In this document: piece by piece, positions 1 through 8,347 of the stretch
Layout of the letters: the number at the start of each line of letters is the position of its first letter
Numbering within the stretch: position 1 is the stretch's first letter
NCBI RefSeq assembly: GCF_000466965.1
Contig: NZ_BATB01000002.1
Span: 1 to 64,000 of the forward strand
Source: Limimaricola cinnabarinus LL-001
GTDB taxonomy: Bacteria > Pseudomonadota > Alphaproteobacteria > Rhodobacterales > Rhodobacteraceae
Reading direction: 5' to 3'
DNA: 64,000 nt
Program-made: the position numbers and the translations under genes
Notes under the pieces: model-generated
Databases searched by the model: none
The model's input: only the letters and a program-made list of their open reading frames with translations
Told to the model about the DNA's origin: nothing

Positions 1-146
1 GGCGCGCCGTCGATCTGGTCATAGGCGCGGAAGTCACCGAAATACTTGGTGATCGCGGCGGTCAGGGTCGTCTTGCCGTGGTCCACGTGACCGATGGTCC
101 CGATGTTCACGTGCGGTTTGTTGCGTTCGAATTTAGCCTTTGCCAT
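1..146 (-). CDS. tuf: Elongation factor Tu, N-terminal part (runs off window)
   Basis: Translation factor GTPase that carries aminoacyl-tRNA to the ribosome. Only the first 48 codons lie in the window; the rest is beyond base 1. The visible N-terminus begins [20 protein letters not shown], and the G1 P-loop GHVDHGKT falls at residues 19-26, which is diagnostic of bacterial EF-Tu. The ATG is at 146. The gene points away from the iron-linked pair that begins at 349, so 147-348 is a divergent intergenic region. Rhodobacteraceae often carry two tuf copies; which one this is cannot be told from here. Confidence 0.96.
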   Translation of the reverse strand, partial: MAKAKFERNKPHVNIGTIGHVDHGKTTLTAAITKYFGDFRAYDQIDGA

Positions 147-312
147 CTGCGCTGGCGCCTCGCGTGTTCGGGGGCCTCCGTGTGGCCCGGTTCGACATCG
201 CGGGCGATGTATTTGCAATCGACAGGGAAATCAAGCGGCACCTCGCCGAACCGCCGACGACGGCCCACGCCGCGGCGCGGATGCGCTTGACCTCCTCATT
301 GATATCAAATTA

Positions 313-329
313 CTTAGTAAAATACTAAG
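313..329. promoter_or_regulatory. Perfect 17-bp palindrome, candidate iron-responsive operator
   Basis: The site reads CTTAGTA-AAA-TACTAAG: two perfect 7-base arms around a 3-base spacer, inside a short AT-rich island in an otherwise GC-rich region. It ends 20 bases before the ATG at 349. Its geometry (7+3+7) is the same as the alphaproteobacterial Irr/ICE box, and iron boxes of Rhodobacterales are also AT-rich palindromes. The downstream operon encodes a PKHD-type hydroxylase typical of iron-uptake loci. Assignment to Irr, IscR or another regulator is inference. Confidence 0.6.
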
Positions 330-348
330 ATAAACATTGGAGGCTTTC

Positions 349-1193
349 ATGGCCCAACATGACACCCCCCGCCCGACCCGGGCCCGGCTTTGGGCGAGCC
401 TCGCCCTCGCAGGCACCGTCGGCGGCCTTGCCGTGTCCGGCGCGCAAGCCGAGACGCCAAGCTTCGGCGGCCATGGCCCGGAGACCTTTGGCTCGCCGCG
501 GGAGAAGGCGGAGAAGGTGGTGAGGGCGGCGAAGGCGGCGCAGTCGAGATGTCCGTCGAGGACATGGATGTCGCCTATCTGACCGATCTCGGGCTGATCG
601 AGGGCCATCTGCGCGCCGGGATCACGCTTTATCGCGACGGCCATGCCGATCTTGCCGCCACGCACATGAAGCACCCCGAGGACGAGATCTATGCCGACCT
701 CGCGCCCCAGATCGAGGAGCGCGGCGCCGATGATTTCTCGGCCCAGCTTTCGGCGCTGGCCGATGCCGTGAAATCCGGCGCGCCGGTCGAGGAGGCCGAG
801 GCCGCCTTCGAGGCGCTGCTCGAACGCATCGCCGCCGCGCGCACCATGGTGAGCGAACCCGGCGCGACCTTCGGGAGCCTCGAGCAGGTGCTGCGCATCG
901 CCGCCGAGGAATACGAGATCGGCATCGTCGATGGCGAGATCTCGAACCTGCACGAGTATCAAGACGCGATGGGCTTCACCGAGATGGTCCGTGCCCGCGC
1001 CGAGGATCTGGCCGGCAGCGAAGACGCCGCGCATGCCGAGGCCGCGGTCGCCGTTCTCGATGCGCTTGACGCCGCGGCCCCGGCCTTTGCCGCGGGCTTC
1101 GTGCCCGAAGGCCCCTTGGGCGCCGAGGCCAAGGCCTCGCTGCTCTACGCGGCGGCCGCCCGTACCGAATTGGCCGCGCTGCAGGTCGAGTGA
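349..1193 (+). CDS. Secreted protein with Gly-Glu repeat, iron-linked operon (frameshifted)
   Basis: Function unknown. Start chosen at 349 because GGAGG at 339-343 sits five bases upstream. Residues 1-34 form a signal peptide ending in AQA, so the product is probably periplasmic. A GEGG repeat follows (about bases 500-545), then a roughly 215-residue, probably helical, acidic domain containing the segment ATHMKHPEDE. The signal peptide and the body are in different frames: a one-base shift lies somewhere in 487-515, in the G-rich repeat, so the listed span crosses it. The stop TGA (1191-1193) overlaps the ATG of the PKHD hydroxylase, implying translational coupling. The iron-box-like palindrome at 313-329 suggests iron control. 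The shift is probably a sequencing error because both halves are otherwise coherent. Confidence 0.7.
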
Positions 1194-1849
1194 TGCTGCT
1201 CGCCATCGACAGGCTGCTGTCGGCGACCGAGGCCGGGGCGCTGCGCGCCTCGGCCGACACGCTCGACTTCTCCGACGGCAAGGCCAGCGCCGGGCGCTAT
1301 GCGCGCGAGGTCAAGGCCAACGATCAAGCCGCCCCTTCCCCCGCCCGCGATGCGGTGCTGGCCAAGGTCGCCAAGGCGCTGCAGGGCAACGAGATCTTCA
1401 CCCTTGCCGCCCGCCCCCGCGCGATGACGCCGCTGATCCTGTCGCGCTATCGTCAGGGGCAGACCTATGGGCTGCATGTCGATGACGCGGTGATGCAGGG
1501 GCTGCGCACCGACATTTCCTTCACGCTGTTCCTGTCCGACCCCGAAAGCTACGACGGCGGCGAGCTGGTGATCGAGGACGGCTTCGAGGCGCGCGCGGTC
1601 AAGCTGCCCGCTGGCAGCCTGATGCTCTATCCTTCGACGACACTGCACCGGGTCGCCCCGGTGACGCGCGGCGAGCGGCTGGCGGTGGTCGGCTGGGTGC
1701 AAAGCCGGGTGCGTGAGGCCGCCCGGCGCGAGATGCTGTTCGATCTCGAACGCGCGGTGCGTGAGGTGCATGGCCGAGAGGGCAAGTCCGAACTGTTCGA
1801 CCTGCTCGCCAAGAGCCGCTCGAACCTTCTCAGGATGTGGGCCGACTGA
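1193..1849 (+). CDS. piuC: PKHD-type Fe(II)/2-oxoglutarate hydroxylase (PiuC/YbiX family)
   Basis: A 218-residue cytosolic dioxygenase of the family usually found beside TonB-dependent siderophore receptors and often Fur-repressed. The metal-binding facial triad is visible: His95 and Asp97 in the motif YGLHVDD, and His152 in TLHRV, with Arg162 (RGERLA) as the likely 2-oxoglutarate contact. Its length matches the family. It is translationally coupled to the secreted protein before it (TGATG overlap at 1191-1195). No TonB receptor is in the window, so the pair is isolated from a transport locus here. The substrate of the family is not firmly known. Confidence 0.92.
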   Translation: MLLAIDRLLSATEAGALRASADTLDFSDGKASAGRYAREVKANDQAAPSPARDAVLAKVAKALQGNEIFTLAARPRAMTPLILSRYRQGQTYGLHVDDAVMQGLRTDISFTLFLSDPESYDGGELVIEDGFEARAVKLPAGSLMLYPSTTLHRVAPVTRGERLAVVGWVQSRVREAARREMLFDLERAVREVHGREGKSELFDLLAKSRSNLLRMWAD

Positions 1850-1869
1850 AACTCCGCCTGCCCCGAACC

Positions 1870-1900
1870 AAAAGGCCCTCCCGGTGCGGGAGGACCTTTT
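1870..1900. terminator. Bidirectional terminator between piuC and parC
   Basis: Hairpin with arms AAAAGGCCCTCCCG and CGGGAGGACCTTTT around a GTG loop. It is A-rich on the left and T-rich on the right, so it can terminate both convergent genes. Confidence 0.85.
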
Positions 1901-1904
1901 GCAT

Positions 1905-4232
1905 TCAGTTGAACATGTTGTCGCGCGGGAAGCCGCGTGGCGCCATGCGCCCCGCCGTGGCCCGCTTGGCGGTCCAGTCGGCGAGGTCGGCTTCGGTCCG
2001 GGTCCGACCCGCCGGGTCCTTCCATGCCAGCCCGGCCTCCATCACGAAGGTGGTGGCGTCCGACAGCCCGCCATCCTTGTATTTCTGAAGCCGCACGCCC
2101 TTGCCCCGCGTCATTTCGGGCAGTTCGTCGAGCGGGAAGACGAGCACCTTGCGGTTGTCGCCCACCACCGCCACCGCGTCGCCGGTCACAGGCTTGCAGA
2201 TCCGGGCCACCACCTCGTCCTTGACGTTGAGTACCTGCTTGCCGCTCCGCGTCTGCGCCAGCACCTCGTCCTCGTTGACGATAAAACCGTCACCGGCCGA
2301 GGACGCCACCAGAAGCCGCCGCTCGGGGCGGTAGAGATGCAGCGCCACGATCTGCGCCTCGTTGGGCAGGTCGACCATCAGGCGCAGCGGTTCGCCCATG
2401 CCGCGCCCACCGGGCAGGTTGGTGGCGGACACGGTGTAGAAGCGCCCGTTCGAGCCGAACACCAGAAGCCGGTCGGTGGTCTCGGCGTGCAGGATGAAGC
2501 GGCCCTTGTCGCCATCCTTGAACTTCAGCTCGCTGTCGAGCGCGATATGGCCCTTCATCGCGCGAATCCAGCCCATCTCGGAACAGACGATGGTGATCGG
2601 CTCGCGCTCGATCATCGCCTCGATCGGCACGTCGGGGATCTCGGTGCCTTCGGCGAAACCGGTGCGGCGCTGGCCGCCTGGGGCCGAATGCCCCATCAGC
2701 TTGCGGGTCTCGCGCAGCTGCTCGGCGATCGACTTCCACTGCAGATCCTCGGAGGCCAGCAGGTCCTCGAGCCCGGCCCGCTCCTGCATCAGCGCATCCT
2801 GCTCCTTGAGCAGTTCCAGCTCTTCGAGGCGGCGCAAGCTCCTGAGCCGCATGTTGAGGATCGCCTCGGCCTGCACCTCGGTCAGCCCGCCGCCACCGAG
2901 GCTTTCGCTCAGGGGGGAGCGGTAGTCGCGCTCGCTGACCGCACGCACGTGGTCGCGGTCCCAGTCCTCGGCCATCAGCGCGGCTTTCGGCTGATCGTCG
3001 TAGCGGATGATGTCGATCACGCGGTCGAGGTTGAGAAAGGCGGTGATGAAGCCCTCGAGCACCTCGAGCCGGTGGTCGATCTTTTCCAGCCGGTGCTGCG
3101 AGCGCCGCGTGAGCACTTCGCGGCGGTGATCGAGAAAGGCGCGCAGCACTTCGCGCAGCGAGCAGACCTTGGGCGTCAACCCGTCGATCAGCACGTTCAT
3201 GTTGAGACCGAAGCGAATCTCGAGGTCGCTGTTCTTGAACAGCATCCCCATCAGCATCTCGGGCTCGACCGTCTTGGCGCGCGGCTCCAGCACGATGCGC
3301 ACATCCTCGGCGCTCTCGTCACGCACATCCGCCAGAAGCGGGATCTTGCGAGTCTGGATCAGTTCGGCCAGCCGCTCGATCAGCTTGGACTTCTGCACCT
3401 GATAGGGGATCTCGGTGACCACCACCTGCCACTGGCCGCGGCCCAGCTCCTCGATTTCCCAGCGGGCGCGCAGCCGAAAGCTGCCGCGCCCAGTGCGATA
3501 GGCCGCGAGGATGTTCTCGCGCGGCTCGACCAGTACCCCGCCCGTTGGGAAATCCGGCCCCGGCACGAGATCGACAAGCTTCTCGTCGGACACGCCCGGC
3601 GTCTTGATCATGTACAGGCAGGCTTCGACCAGCTCGTGCAGGTTGTGCGGCGGAATGTTCGTCGCCATGCCGACCGCGATGCCGGACGAGCCGTTGGCCA
3701 ACAGGTTCGGGAAGGCGGCGGGCATCACGACAGGCTCTTCGAGCGTGCCGTCGTAGTTCGGGCGGAAATCGACCGCGTTCTCGGTTAGCCCCGCCATCAG
3801 CGCCTCGGCGGCCGCCGTCAGGCGGGCCTCGGTGTAGCGCGCGGCGGCCGGGTTGTCGCCGTCGATGTTGCCGAAATTGCCCTGCCCGTCCACGAGCGGG
3901 TAGCGCACCGCGAAATCTTGCGCGAGGCGGGCCATCGCGTCGTAGATCGCGGCGTCGCCATGCGGGTGATAGTTGCCCATCACATCGCCCGAGATCTTGG
4001 CCGACTTGCGGAAACCGCCCGTCGACGAGAGCTTGAGCTCGCGCATGGCAAAGAGAATCCGGCGGTGTACGGGCTTGAGACCGTCGCGCGCATCGGGCAG
4101 CGCGCGGTTCATGATCGTGGAGAGCGCGTAGCTCAGATAGCGCTCGCCAAGGGCGCGGCGCAGCGGTTCCGTCAGGTCCGCCACGCCCTGTGCGGAGGTG
4201 GCGGGGAGGGCGTCGTCAAGGGGGTCAGGCAT
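1905..4232 (-). CDS. parC: DNA topoisomerase IV subunit A
   Basis: Breakage-reunion subunit of topoisomerase IV, which with ParE decatenates daughter chromosomes. 775 residues from the ATG at 4232 (MPDPLDD); an in-frame start nine codons further upstream is possible but less typical. The catalytic tyrosine is Tyr133 in AARYTEARL. The winged-helix segment around [15 protein letters not shown] (87-100) is the quinolone-determining region; the residue matching E. coli ParC Ser80 is Ala94, and that matching Glu84 is Asp98. The C-terminal half has the beta-propeller repeats of the family (for example [18 protein letters not shown]). ParC rather than GyrA is called from overall similarity and length. 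It converges on piuC across a shared terminator. Confidence 0.95.
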   Translation of the reverse strand: MPDPLDDALPATSAQGVADLTEPLRRALGERYLSYALSTIMNRALPDARDGLKPVHRRILFAMRELKLSSTGGFRKSAKISGDVMGNYHPHGDAAIYDAMARLAQDFAVRYPLVDGQGNFGNIDGDNPAAARYTEARLTAAAEALMAGLTENAVDFRPNYDGTLEEPVVMPAAFPNLLANGSSGIAVGMATNIPPHNLHELVEACLYMIKTPGVSDEKLVDLVPGPDFPTGGVLVEPRENILAAYRTGRGSFRLRARWEIEELGRGQWQVVVTEIPYQVQKSKLIERLAELIQTRKIPLLADVRDESAEDVRIVLEPRAKTVEPEMLMGMLFKNSDLEIRFGLNMNVLIDGLTPKVCSLREVLRAFLDHRREVLTRRSQHRLEKIDHRLEVLEGFITAFLNLDRVIDIIRYDDQPKAALMAEDWDRDHVRAVSERDYRSPLSESLGGGGLTEVQAEAILNMRLRSLRRLEELELLKEQDALMQERAGLEDLLASEDLQWKSIAEQLRETRKLMGHSAPGGQRRTGFAEGTEIPDVPIEAMIEREPITIVCSEMGWIRAMKGHIALDSELKFKDGDKGRFILHAETTDRLLVFGSNGRFYTVSATNLPGGRGMGEPLRLMVDLPNEAQIVALHLYRPERRLLVASSAGDGFIVNEDEVLAQTRSGKQVLNVKDEVVARICKPVTGDAVAVVGDNRKVLVFPLDELPEMTRGKGVRLQKYKDGGLSDATTFVMEAGLAWKDPAGRTRTEADLADWTAKRATAGRMAPRGFPRDNMFN

Positions 4233-4372
4233 GAAAAGCTCTCTATCGGCGGGAACCATCGGCGTAAAGTCGCGGTTAGGTGAGCAACGGGTCAGCGAGA
4301 TCCCGCGCCGCCACGCAGGTCACGCCACGGTGACCGCCCAAGGCGGCGCGATGAGCAGAACAAGAGGTCGTC

Positions 4373-5020
4373 ATGAAGCATGTTTTTGGTATCGGTGCCA
4401 CCTTTCTCCTTCTTGGCGTGGGCTACTATGAAATGTCCGGCGGTGCCGAGTTCCAGCCGCAGACGATGATCGGCGCGGTGCAGGCGAGCACCCCCTCCTC
4501 TGAGACGATCGCCAGCAACGACATCGCGCGTGCCGAGTCCGGCATTCCCGTCACCGCGATGCGTGAATTCCCCGAGAATGTCGAGTTGATCTCTGCCTCC
4601 TTCATGCCGAGGTCGCCGGAACCCGCCGCTACCGAGACACCCGCCGTCACCCTGGCCGTGGCTCAAGCCGATGACATCGACCTGCGCCAGATTACCGGTG
4701 ACTGGGTCAACATGCGCCAAGGCCCCGGCACCGGTCATGCCGTGCTCGACACGCTGCCGCGCGGCACCGAAGCCAAGCTGATCGAGAGCGCCGGCGGCTG
4801 GGCCCGGATCGAAATCACCTCCACCGGCGAGACCGGCTGGATGTCCGAGCGTCTGCTGGCCCCGATCGAGGCTGAGGCCCGCTCTTGCCGACCCCCTGAA
4901 GGGCGCTCCGATTCGGGGCGCCTTTTTCGTTGCGGGGCGCTGCATCTCCCGCCATGTGTCAGGTCATGGACACATCCCGCTCCCTGCTCGTTACCGGCTC
5001 GTCCTCGGGCATCGGCCTGA
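4373..5020 (+). CDS. SH3b-domain exported protein, 3' end doubtful
   Basis: Membrane-anchored or secreted protein with a bacterial SH3 domain, a fold that commonly binds peptidoglycan. Residues 1-22 are hydrophobic (signal or anchor). A linker follows, then an SH3b domain at about residues 104-165 with the characteristic VNMRQGPGTGHAVLDTLPRG and GWMSERLL segments. The open frame as read runs to 5020, but its last 40 or so residues are cysteine- and proline-rich junk that passes through a strong terminator hairpin (4902-4927) and overlaps the SDR gene. Stops exist in another frame at 4873 and 4897. The true gene therefore probably ends near 4875-4899 and a one-base error lies just upstream. 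It is divergent from parC. Confidence 0.75.
   Translation: MKHVFGIGATFLLLGVGYYEMSGGAEFQPQTMIGAVQASTPSSETIASNDIARAESGIPVTAMREFPENVELISASFMPRSPEPAATETPAVTLAVAQADDIDLRQITGDWVNMRQGPGTGHAVLDTLPRGTEAKLIESAGGWARIEITSTGETGWMSERLLAPIEAEARSCRPPEGRSDSGRLFRCGALHLPPCVRSWTHPAPCSLPARPRASA
4902..4927 (+). terminator. Intrinsic terminator of the SH3-domain gene
   Basis: Stem GGCGCTCC / GGGGCGCC with a short GATTC loop, followed by five T. It lies inside the apparent reading frame of the SH3 protein, which argues that the frame shown is wrong at its 3' end. Confidence 0.8.
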
Positions 5021-5796
5021 CCGCGGCCCGCCATATGCGCGACCGCGGCTGGCGCGTTTTCGCCTCCTGCCGTGCCCAGGAGGATTGCGCCCGGCTGCGC
5101 GACGAGGGGTTCGAGGCGCCGCGCCTCGATTACGCCGACCCTGACAGCGTGGCCTCGGGGCTGGATCAGGTGCTCGAAGCCACCGGTGGGCGGCTCGACG
5201 CACTTTACAACAACGGGGCCTTCGCCTGCCCCGGGGCGGTCGAGGATCTGCCGCGCGAGGCGCTGCGCGAGATCTTCGAGACCAACCTGTTCGGCTGGCA
5301 CGACCTGACGACCCGCGCGATCCCGGTGATGCGGGCGCAGGGCCATGGGCGGATCGTCAACTGCTCTTCGGTGCTGGGGCTGGTCGGGGTGAAATGGCGC
5401 GGCGCCTATGTCGCGACCAAGTTCGCGCTGGAGGGGCTGTCGGACGTGCTGCGGCTCGAGATGGCGGGCAGCGGCATTCATGTCAGCCTGATCGAGCCCG
5501 GCCCCGTCACCTCGCGGATTCGCGCCAATTCGATCCCGCATTTCGAGCGGTGGGTGGATTGGAGGAACTCGGCCCGGCGCGACGAATACGAAGGCCTCCT
5601 GCACCGGCTCTACGAGGAACGCGGCCCGGACCGGTTCGAGCTGCCGCCCGAGGCCGTGGCCGAAAAGCTCGTTCATGCGCTGGAGGCCAAGCGCCCGCGC
5701 CCGCGCTACTACGTCACCACGCCCACCTACCTGTCGGGCACGCTGCGGCGGCTCCTGTCCACGCGCGCCCTCGATTGGGTCGTGGCCCGGGGCTGA
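4966..5796 (+). CDS. Short-chain dehydrogenase/reductase (classical SDR)
   Basis: NAD(P)-dependent oxidoreductase of about 276 residues. The cofactor-binding motif TGSSSGIG is at residues 10-17, the NNGA motif (NAG equivalent) at 82-85, catalytic serine in VNCSSVLG (134-135), and the YxxxK pair Tyr148-Lys152 (YVATK), so the active site is complete. The start at 4966 (MDTSRSLLVTG) puts the first beta strand at the normal position; ATG 4954 is an alternative. An arginine at residue 36 (SCRAQED) would suit NADPH. The substrate cannot be predicted; the sequence resembles the broad YbbO-like oxidoreductase group. It follows the SH3 gene's terminator, so it probably has its own promoter. Confidence 0.9.
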   Translation: MDTSRSLLVTGSSSGIGLTAARHMRDRGWRVFASCRAQEDCARLRDEGFEAPRLDYADPDSVASGLDQVLEATGGRLDALYNNGAFACPGAVEDLPREALREIFETNLFGWHDLTTRAIPVMRAQGHGRIVNCSSVLGLVGVKWRGAYVATKFALEGLSDVLRLEMAGSGIHVSLIEPGPVTSRIRANSIPHFERWVDWRNSARRDEYEGLLHRLYEERGPDRFELPPEAVAEKLVHALEAKRPRPRYYVTTPTYLSGTLRRLLSTRALDWVVARG

Positions 5797-5888
5797 CGGA
5801 ACCGAAACAAGAAGGCCCGCGACACCGCGCCCGCTTTGTTTTGACCGCCACGCCCCCTAGATGGTGAGAGAACCTCGAAAGGCCCGCC

Positions 5889-6092
5889 ATGCTGCAAGAC
5901 CCGCTCCTCGTTCTTGTCATCCTCGCCGTCCTGATCGTTGCCGGTATCCTGATGTTCGGGGTCGGCACCTTCGGCAAGGGCGGCGATTTCAACCGCAAGC
6001 ACGCCAACCGCATCATGCGCTGGCGCATCGGCGCGCAGTTCGTGGCGGTGCTTCTGATCCTGCTCTACGTCTTCCTGCGGGGGGCAAGCTGA
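5889..6092 (+). CDS. Twin transmembrane (HIG1-like) small protein
   Basis: A 67-residue inner-membrane protein with two hydrophobic helices (about residues 5-27 and 45-63) joined by a basic loop, GKGGDFNRKHANRIMRWRIG. The loop matches the HIG1-type pattern found in small proteins linked to respiratory complexes in mitochondria and alphaproteobacteria; that function is family knowledge, not shown here. Its stop TGA (6090-6092) overlaps the ATG of the adenosyltransferase, so the two are co-translated. This adjacency is common in Rhodobacteraceae. Confidence 0.8.
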   Translation: MLQDPLLVLVILAVLIVAGILMFGVGTFGKGGDFNRKHANRIMRWRIGAQFVAVLLILLYVFLRGAS

Positions 6093-6664
6093 TGGTCGTG
6101 CTGAACCGCATCTACACGCGCACCGGCGACAAGGGCGACACCGCCCTCGGGGACGGCAGCCGCGTCGCCAAGGACGACCTGCGGGTCGAGGCATATGGCA
6201 CGGTTGACGAGACCAACGCCGCGATCGGCCTCGCGCGGCTGCACGCGACCGCCGAGATGGACGCGGCTCTGGGCCGGATCCAGAACGATCTGTTCGATCT
6301 GGGCGCCGATCTGTGCCGCCCCGACCCCTCTCGCGACGCCGAAGCCAAGCATCCGGTGCTGCGCATGGTCGCGGCCCAGACCGACCGGCTGGAGCGCGAG
6401 ATCGACGCGATGAACGCCGATCTGGAGCCGCTGCGCAGCTTCGTGCTGCCGGGCGGGTCGGCGCTGGCTGCGCATCTGCACCTGTGCCGCACCGTATCGC
6501 GCCGGGCCGAACGTCTGGCTGTGGCGCTGGGCTGGGCCGAACCGGTGAACGCCGATGCGACGCGCTATCTCAACCGCCTTTCGGACTGGTTCTTCGTGGC
6601 CTCCCGCGTTGCCAATGACGGTGGCCGCGCCGACGTGCTGTGGCAACCCGGCGCCAACCGCTGA
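6092..6664 (+). CDS. Cob(I)yrinic acid a,c-diamide adenosyltransferase, PduO type
   Basis: Transfers the 5'-deoxyadenosyl group of ATP to the cobalt of cob(I)alamin or its precursors. 190 residues, the usual size. Family motifs are all present: the N-terminal ATP loop TRTGDKGDTALGDG, the helix motif YGTVDETNAAIGLA, and the C-terminal CRTVSRRAERL. It belongs functionally with the cobalamin cluster at 37418-44008 but is 31 kb away. Start ATG at 6092, overlapping the stop of the twin-TM gene. Confidence 0.94.
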   Translation: MVVLNRIYTRTGDKGDTALGDGSRVAKDDLRVEAYGTVDETNAAIGLARLHATAEMDAALGRIQNDLFDLGADLCRPDPSRDAEAKHPVLRMVAAQTDRLEREIDAMNADLEPLRSFVLPGGSALAAHLHLCRTVSRRAERLAVALGWAEPVNADATRYLNRLSDWFFVASRVANDGGRADVLWQPGANR

Positions 6665-6754
6665 CCTTCTGGGATTAACCCTGCGCCCCGGTTTCGCGCC
6701 GCATCGGGGCACGACCATGCTACACGGATCTTCGCCCTCGCCGCGGAGACCACC

Positions 6755-7722
6755 ATGATCGCCCTTTTCGGACTGCTCGGACTTGCCTTGGCCGGGGCGG
6801 CGCTGCTGCCTCCCGACGTGCTGGGAACCGAGTCCGGCCTGCCCGAGGACGATGAGTCGCAGGCAGGAAAGACCGTCCCTCTCGACACGGCGCTTGGATA
6901 CGGGAACGACGAAGGTTCCGACGGTGAGCCCGCCGACCTCCCCCGCGACAGCGCCGCGACCAACGCATCCCGCACCGCATCAACCCCCTCCGCCCCGCCG
7001 CAGCGTCTTTCCGAAATGGGCACTGACATGCCGGACGTGATCTTCGGCAGCGAGGACGAGGACGACGTGCGGGCCGGTGCGGGCGCCGATCACGTCGATC
7101 TGCGCGACGGCGACGACCGGGCCCATGGTGGCGCGCAGGATGACGAGATGCATGGCGGGCGCGGCGGCGACACCTTGTGGGGCGGCGACGGCGACGACCG
7201 GCTGTGGGGTCATGTCGGCGACGACGTGATCCAGGGCGGTGCTGGCAACGACAGGCTTCAGGGGGGCGACGGGGCCGACGCGCTCTGGGGGTCTGCGGGC
7301 GACGACGCGCTGTCGGGCGTCTGGGCGATGACAGGCTCGACGGCGGGGCCGGCCGCGACGTGCTGCATGGCGGCGCCGGTGATGACCGTCTGGTCGGCAC
7401 GGGCGACGGGGCGGGTGATTGGCTCAACGGCGGTGACGGCGTGGACGAGATCCATATCGGGGCGGGCGACATGGCGCATGGCGGCATGGCGGGCGATCTT
7501 TTCGCGCTGCGCAGCGCCGAGGCAGGCGAAGCGGCGGTGATCGCCGATTTCGATGTCACGCAGGACCAGATCATGGTGCTGCATCCGCAAGGCCCCGCGC
7601 CCGAGCTGACGGTCGAGACGGTTCCCGAGGGGCTCTTGCTGCGCGCCGACGGCGTGGCGCTGGCCCGGCTCGACGGTCTGAGCAGGCTTGACGAGGGCGC
7701 GGTCGTGCTTCTGACCGAATAG
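6755..7722 (+). CDS. RTX-repeat calcium-binding protein (frameshifted)
   Basis: Surface or secreted protein with RTX nonapeptides that fold into a calcium-binding beta-roll. ATG 6755 follows GGAGA at 6745. Residues 1-20 are hydrophobic (anchor or signal), then a Pro/Ser/Thr/acidic linker, then about ten GGxGxDxLx repeats (bases 7090-7430) and a 95-residue C-terminal domain ending at 7722 (VIADFDVTQDQIMVL type, seen after RTX blocks). The repeats change frame at 7314-7322: DALSG in one frame continues as LGDDRLDGG in the next, so one base is missing or extra. Both halves are well preserved. No type I secretion genes lie nearby; partner and role are unknown. Confidence 0.8.
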
Positions 7723-7812
7723 GCGGTCTGACGACTGACACCCCGGCTGGATGCAGCATTCCGCTTTCCTTTTTGGGCGATTTCCCCTATGGGCACGCAT
7801 CCGCCTCCCTAT

Positions 7813-7830
7813 ATGGAGACGGTGCTCCAT
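7813..7830 (+). promoter_or_regulatory. Hairpin in the rpsO leader
   Basis: ATGGAG / CTCCAT arms around a 6-base loop, about 60 bases before the rpsO start. S15 is known to repress its own mRNA in several bacteria through leader structures; whether this hairpin does so is inference. Confidence 0.3.
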
Positions 7831-7891
7831 GGGCCCTGCTGGACGACATCCCGGCTTGCGCCATCACCCTCATCCCGAAAAGGAGACCCCG

Positions 7892-8161
7892 ATGTCGATC
7901 ACCGTGGAAGACAAGGCCAAGGTCGTCAGCGAATTCGCCACCAAGGAAGGCGACACCGGTTCGCCCGAGGTGCAGGTCGCGATCCTGACCTCGCGCATCG
8001 CGACCCTGACCGAGCACTTCAAGACCCACAAGAAGGACAACCACGGTCGCCGTGGCCTTCTCAAGATGGTCGCCCGTCGCCGCAAGCTTCTCGACTACGT
8101 GAAGAACAAGGACGTCGAGCGTTACCAGGCCCTGATCGGCCGCCTCGGCATCCGCCGCTAA
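7892..8161 (+). CDS. rpsO: 30S ribosomal protein S15
   Basis: Primary binder of 16S rRNA in the central domain. 89 residues, the standard length. Conserved features are the N-terminal [17 protein letters not shown] segment, the rRNA-binding [19 protein letters not shown] stretch and the C-terminal [13 protein letters not shown]. The start at 7892 is fixed by AAGGAGA at 7880-7886. A terminator-like hairpin separates it from pnp, the classical neighbour. truB, often next to rpsO, is about 50 kb away here. Confidence 0.98.
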   Translation: MSITVEDKAKVVSEFATKEGDTGSPEVQVAILTSRIATLTEHFKTHKKDNHGRRGLLKMVARRRKLLDYVKNKDVERYQALIGRLGIRR

Positions 8162-8167
8162 GGTTTC

Positions 8168-8196
8168 GGGACCGCGCCCTCGGGTGCGGTCCCTTT
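8168..8196 (+). terminator. Terminator or attenuator between rpsO and pnp
   Basis: Stem GGGACCGC / GCGGTCCC with a 10-base loop and three T. The short T run would allow partial read-through into pnp, as in the rpsO-pnp operons of other bacteria. Confidence 0.7.
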
Positions 8197-8347
8197 GCTA
8201 TCCGGGATGGCGCGGACCGGGCTCGACCCGCGCCACGGACACTTCGAGAGCCAGGGGCATCCGGCCCCTCCGCAACCCGCCCCCAGGGACTGTTCACGCA
8301 TTAGGGGGGCACAAGGGCCCGAAGGTCGGGCCAGAATGGAAAAGACG

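Noticed and set aside
1713-3788. 691-codon open frame on the plus strand inside parC
   Set aside because: Antisense shadow of the high-GC parC gene; composition is His/Ala/Leu-biased with no recognisable domain, no start context, and parC on the other strand is unmistakable.
8195-8347. Upstream in-frame extension of pnp from 8195
   Set aside because: It would start inside the rpsO-pnp terminator and add 51 residues absent from PNPase homologues; ATG 8348 matches the family N-terminus.
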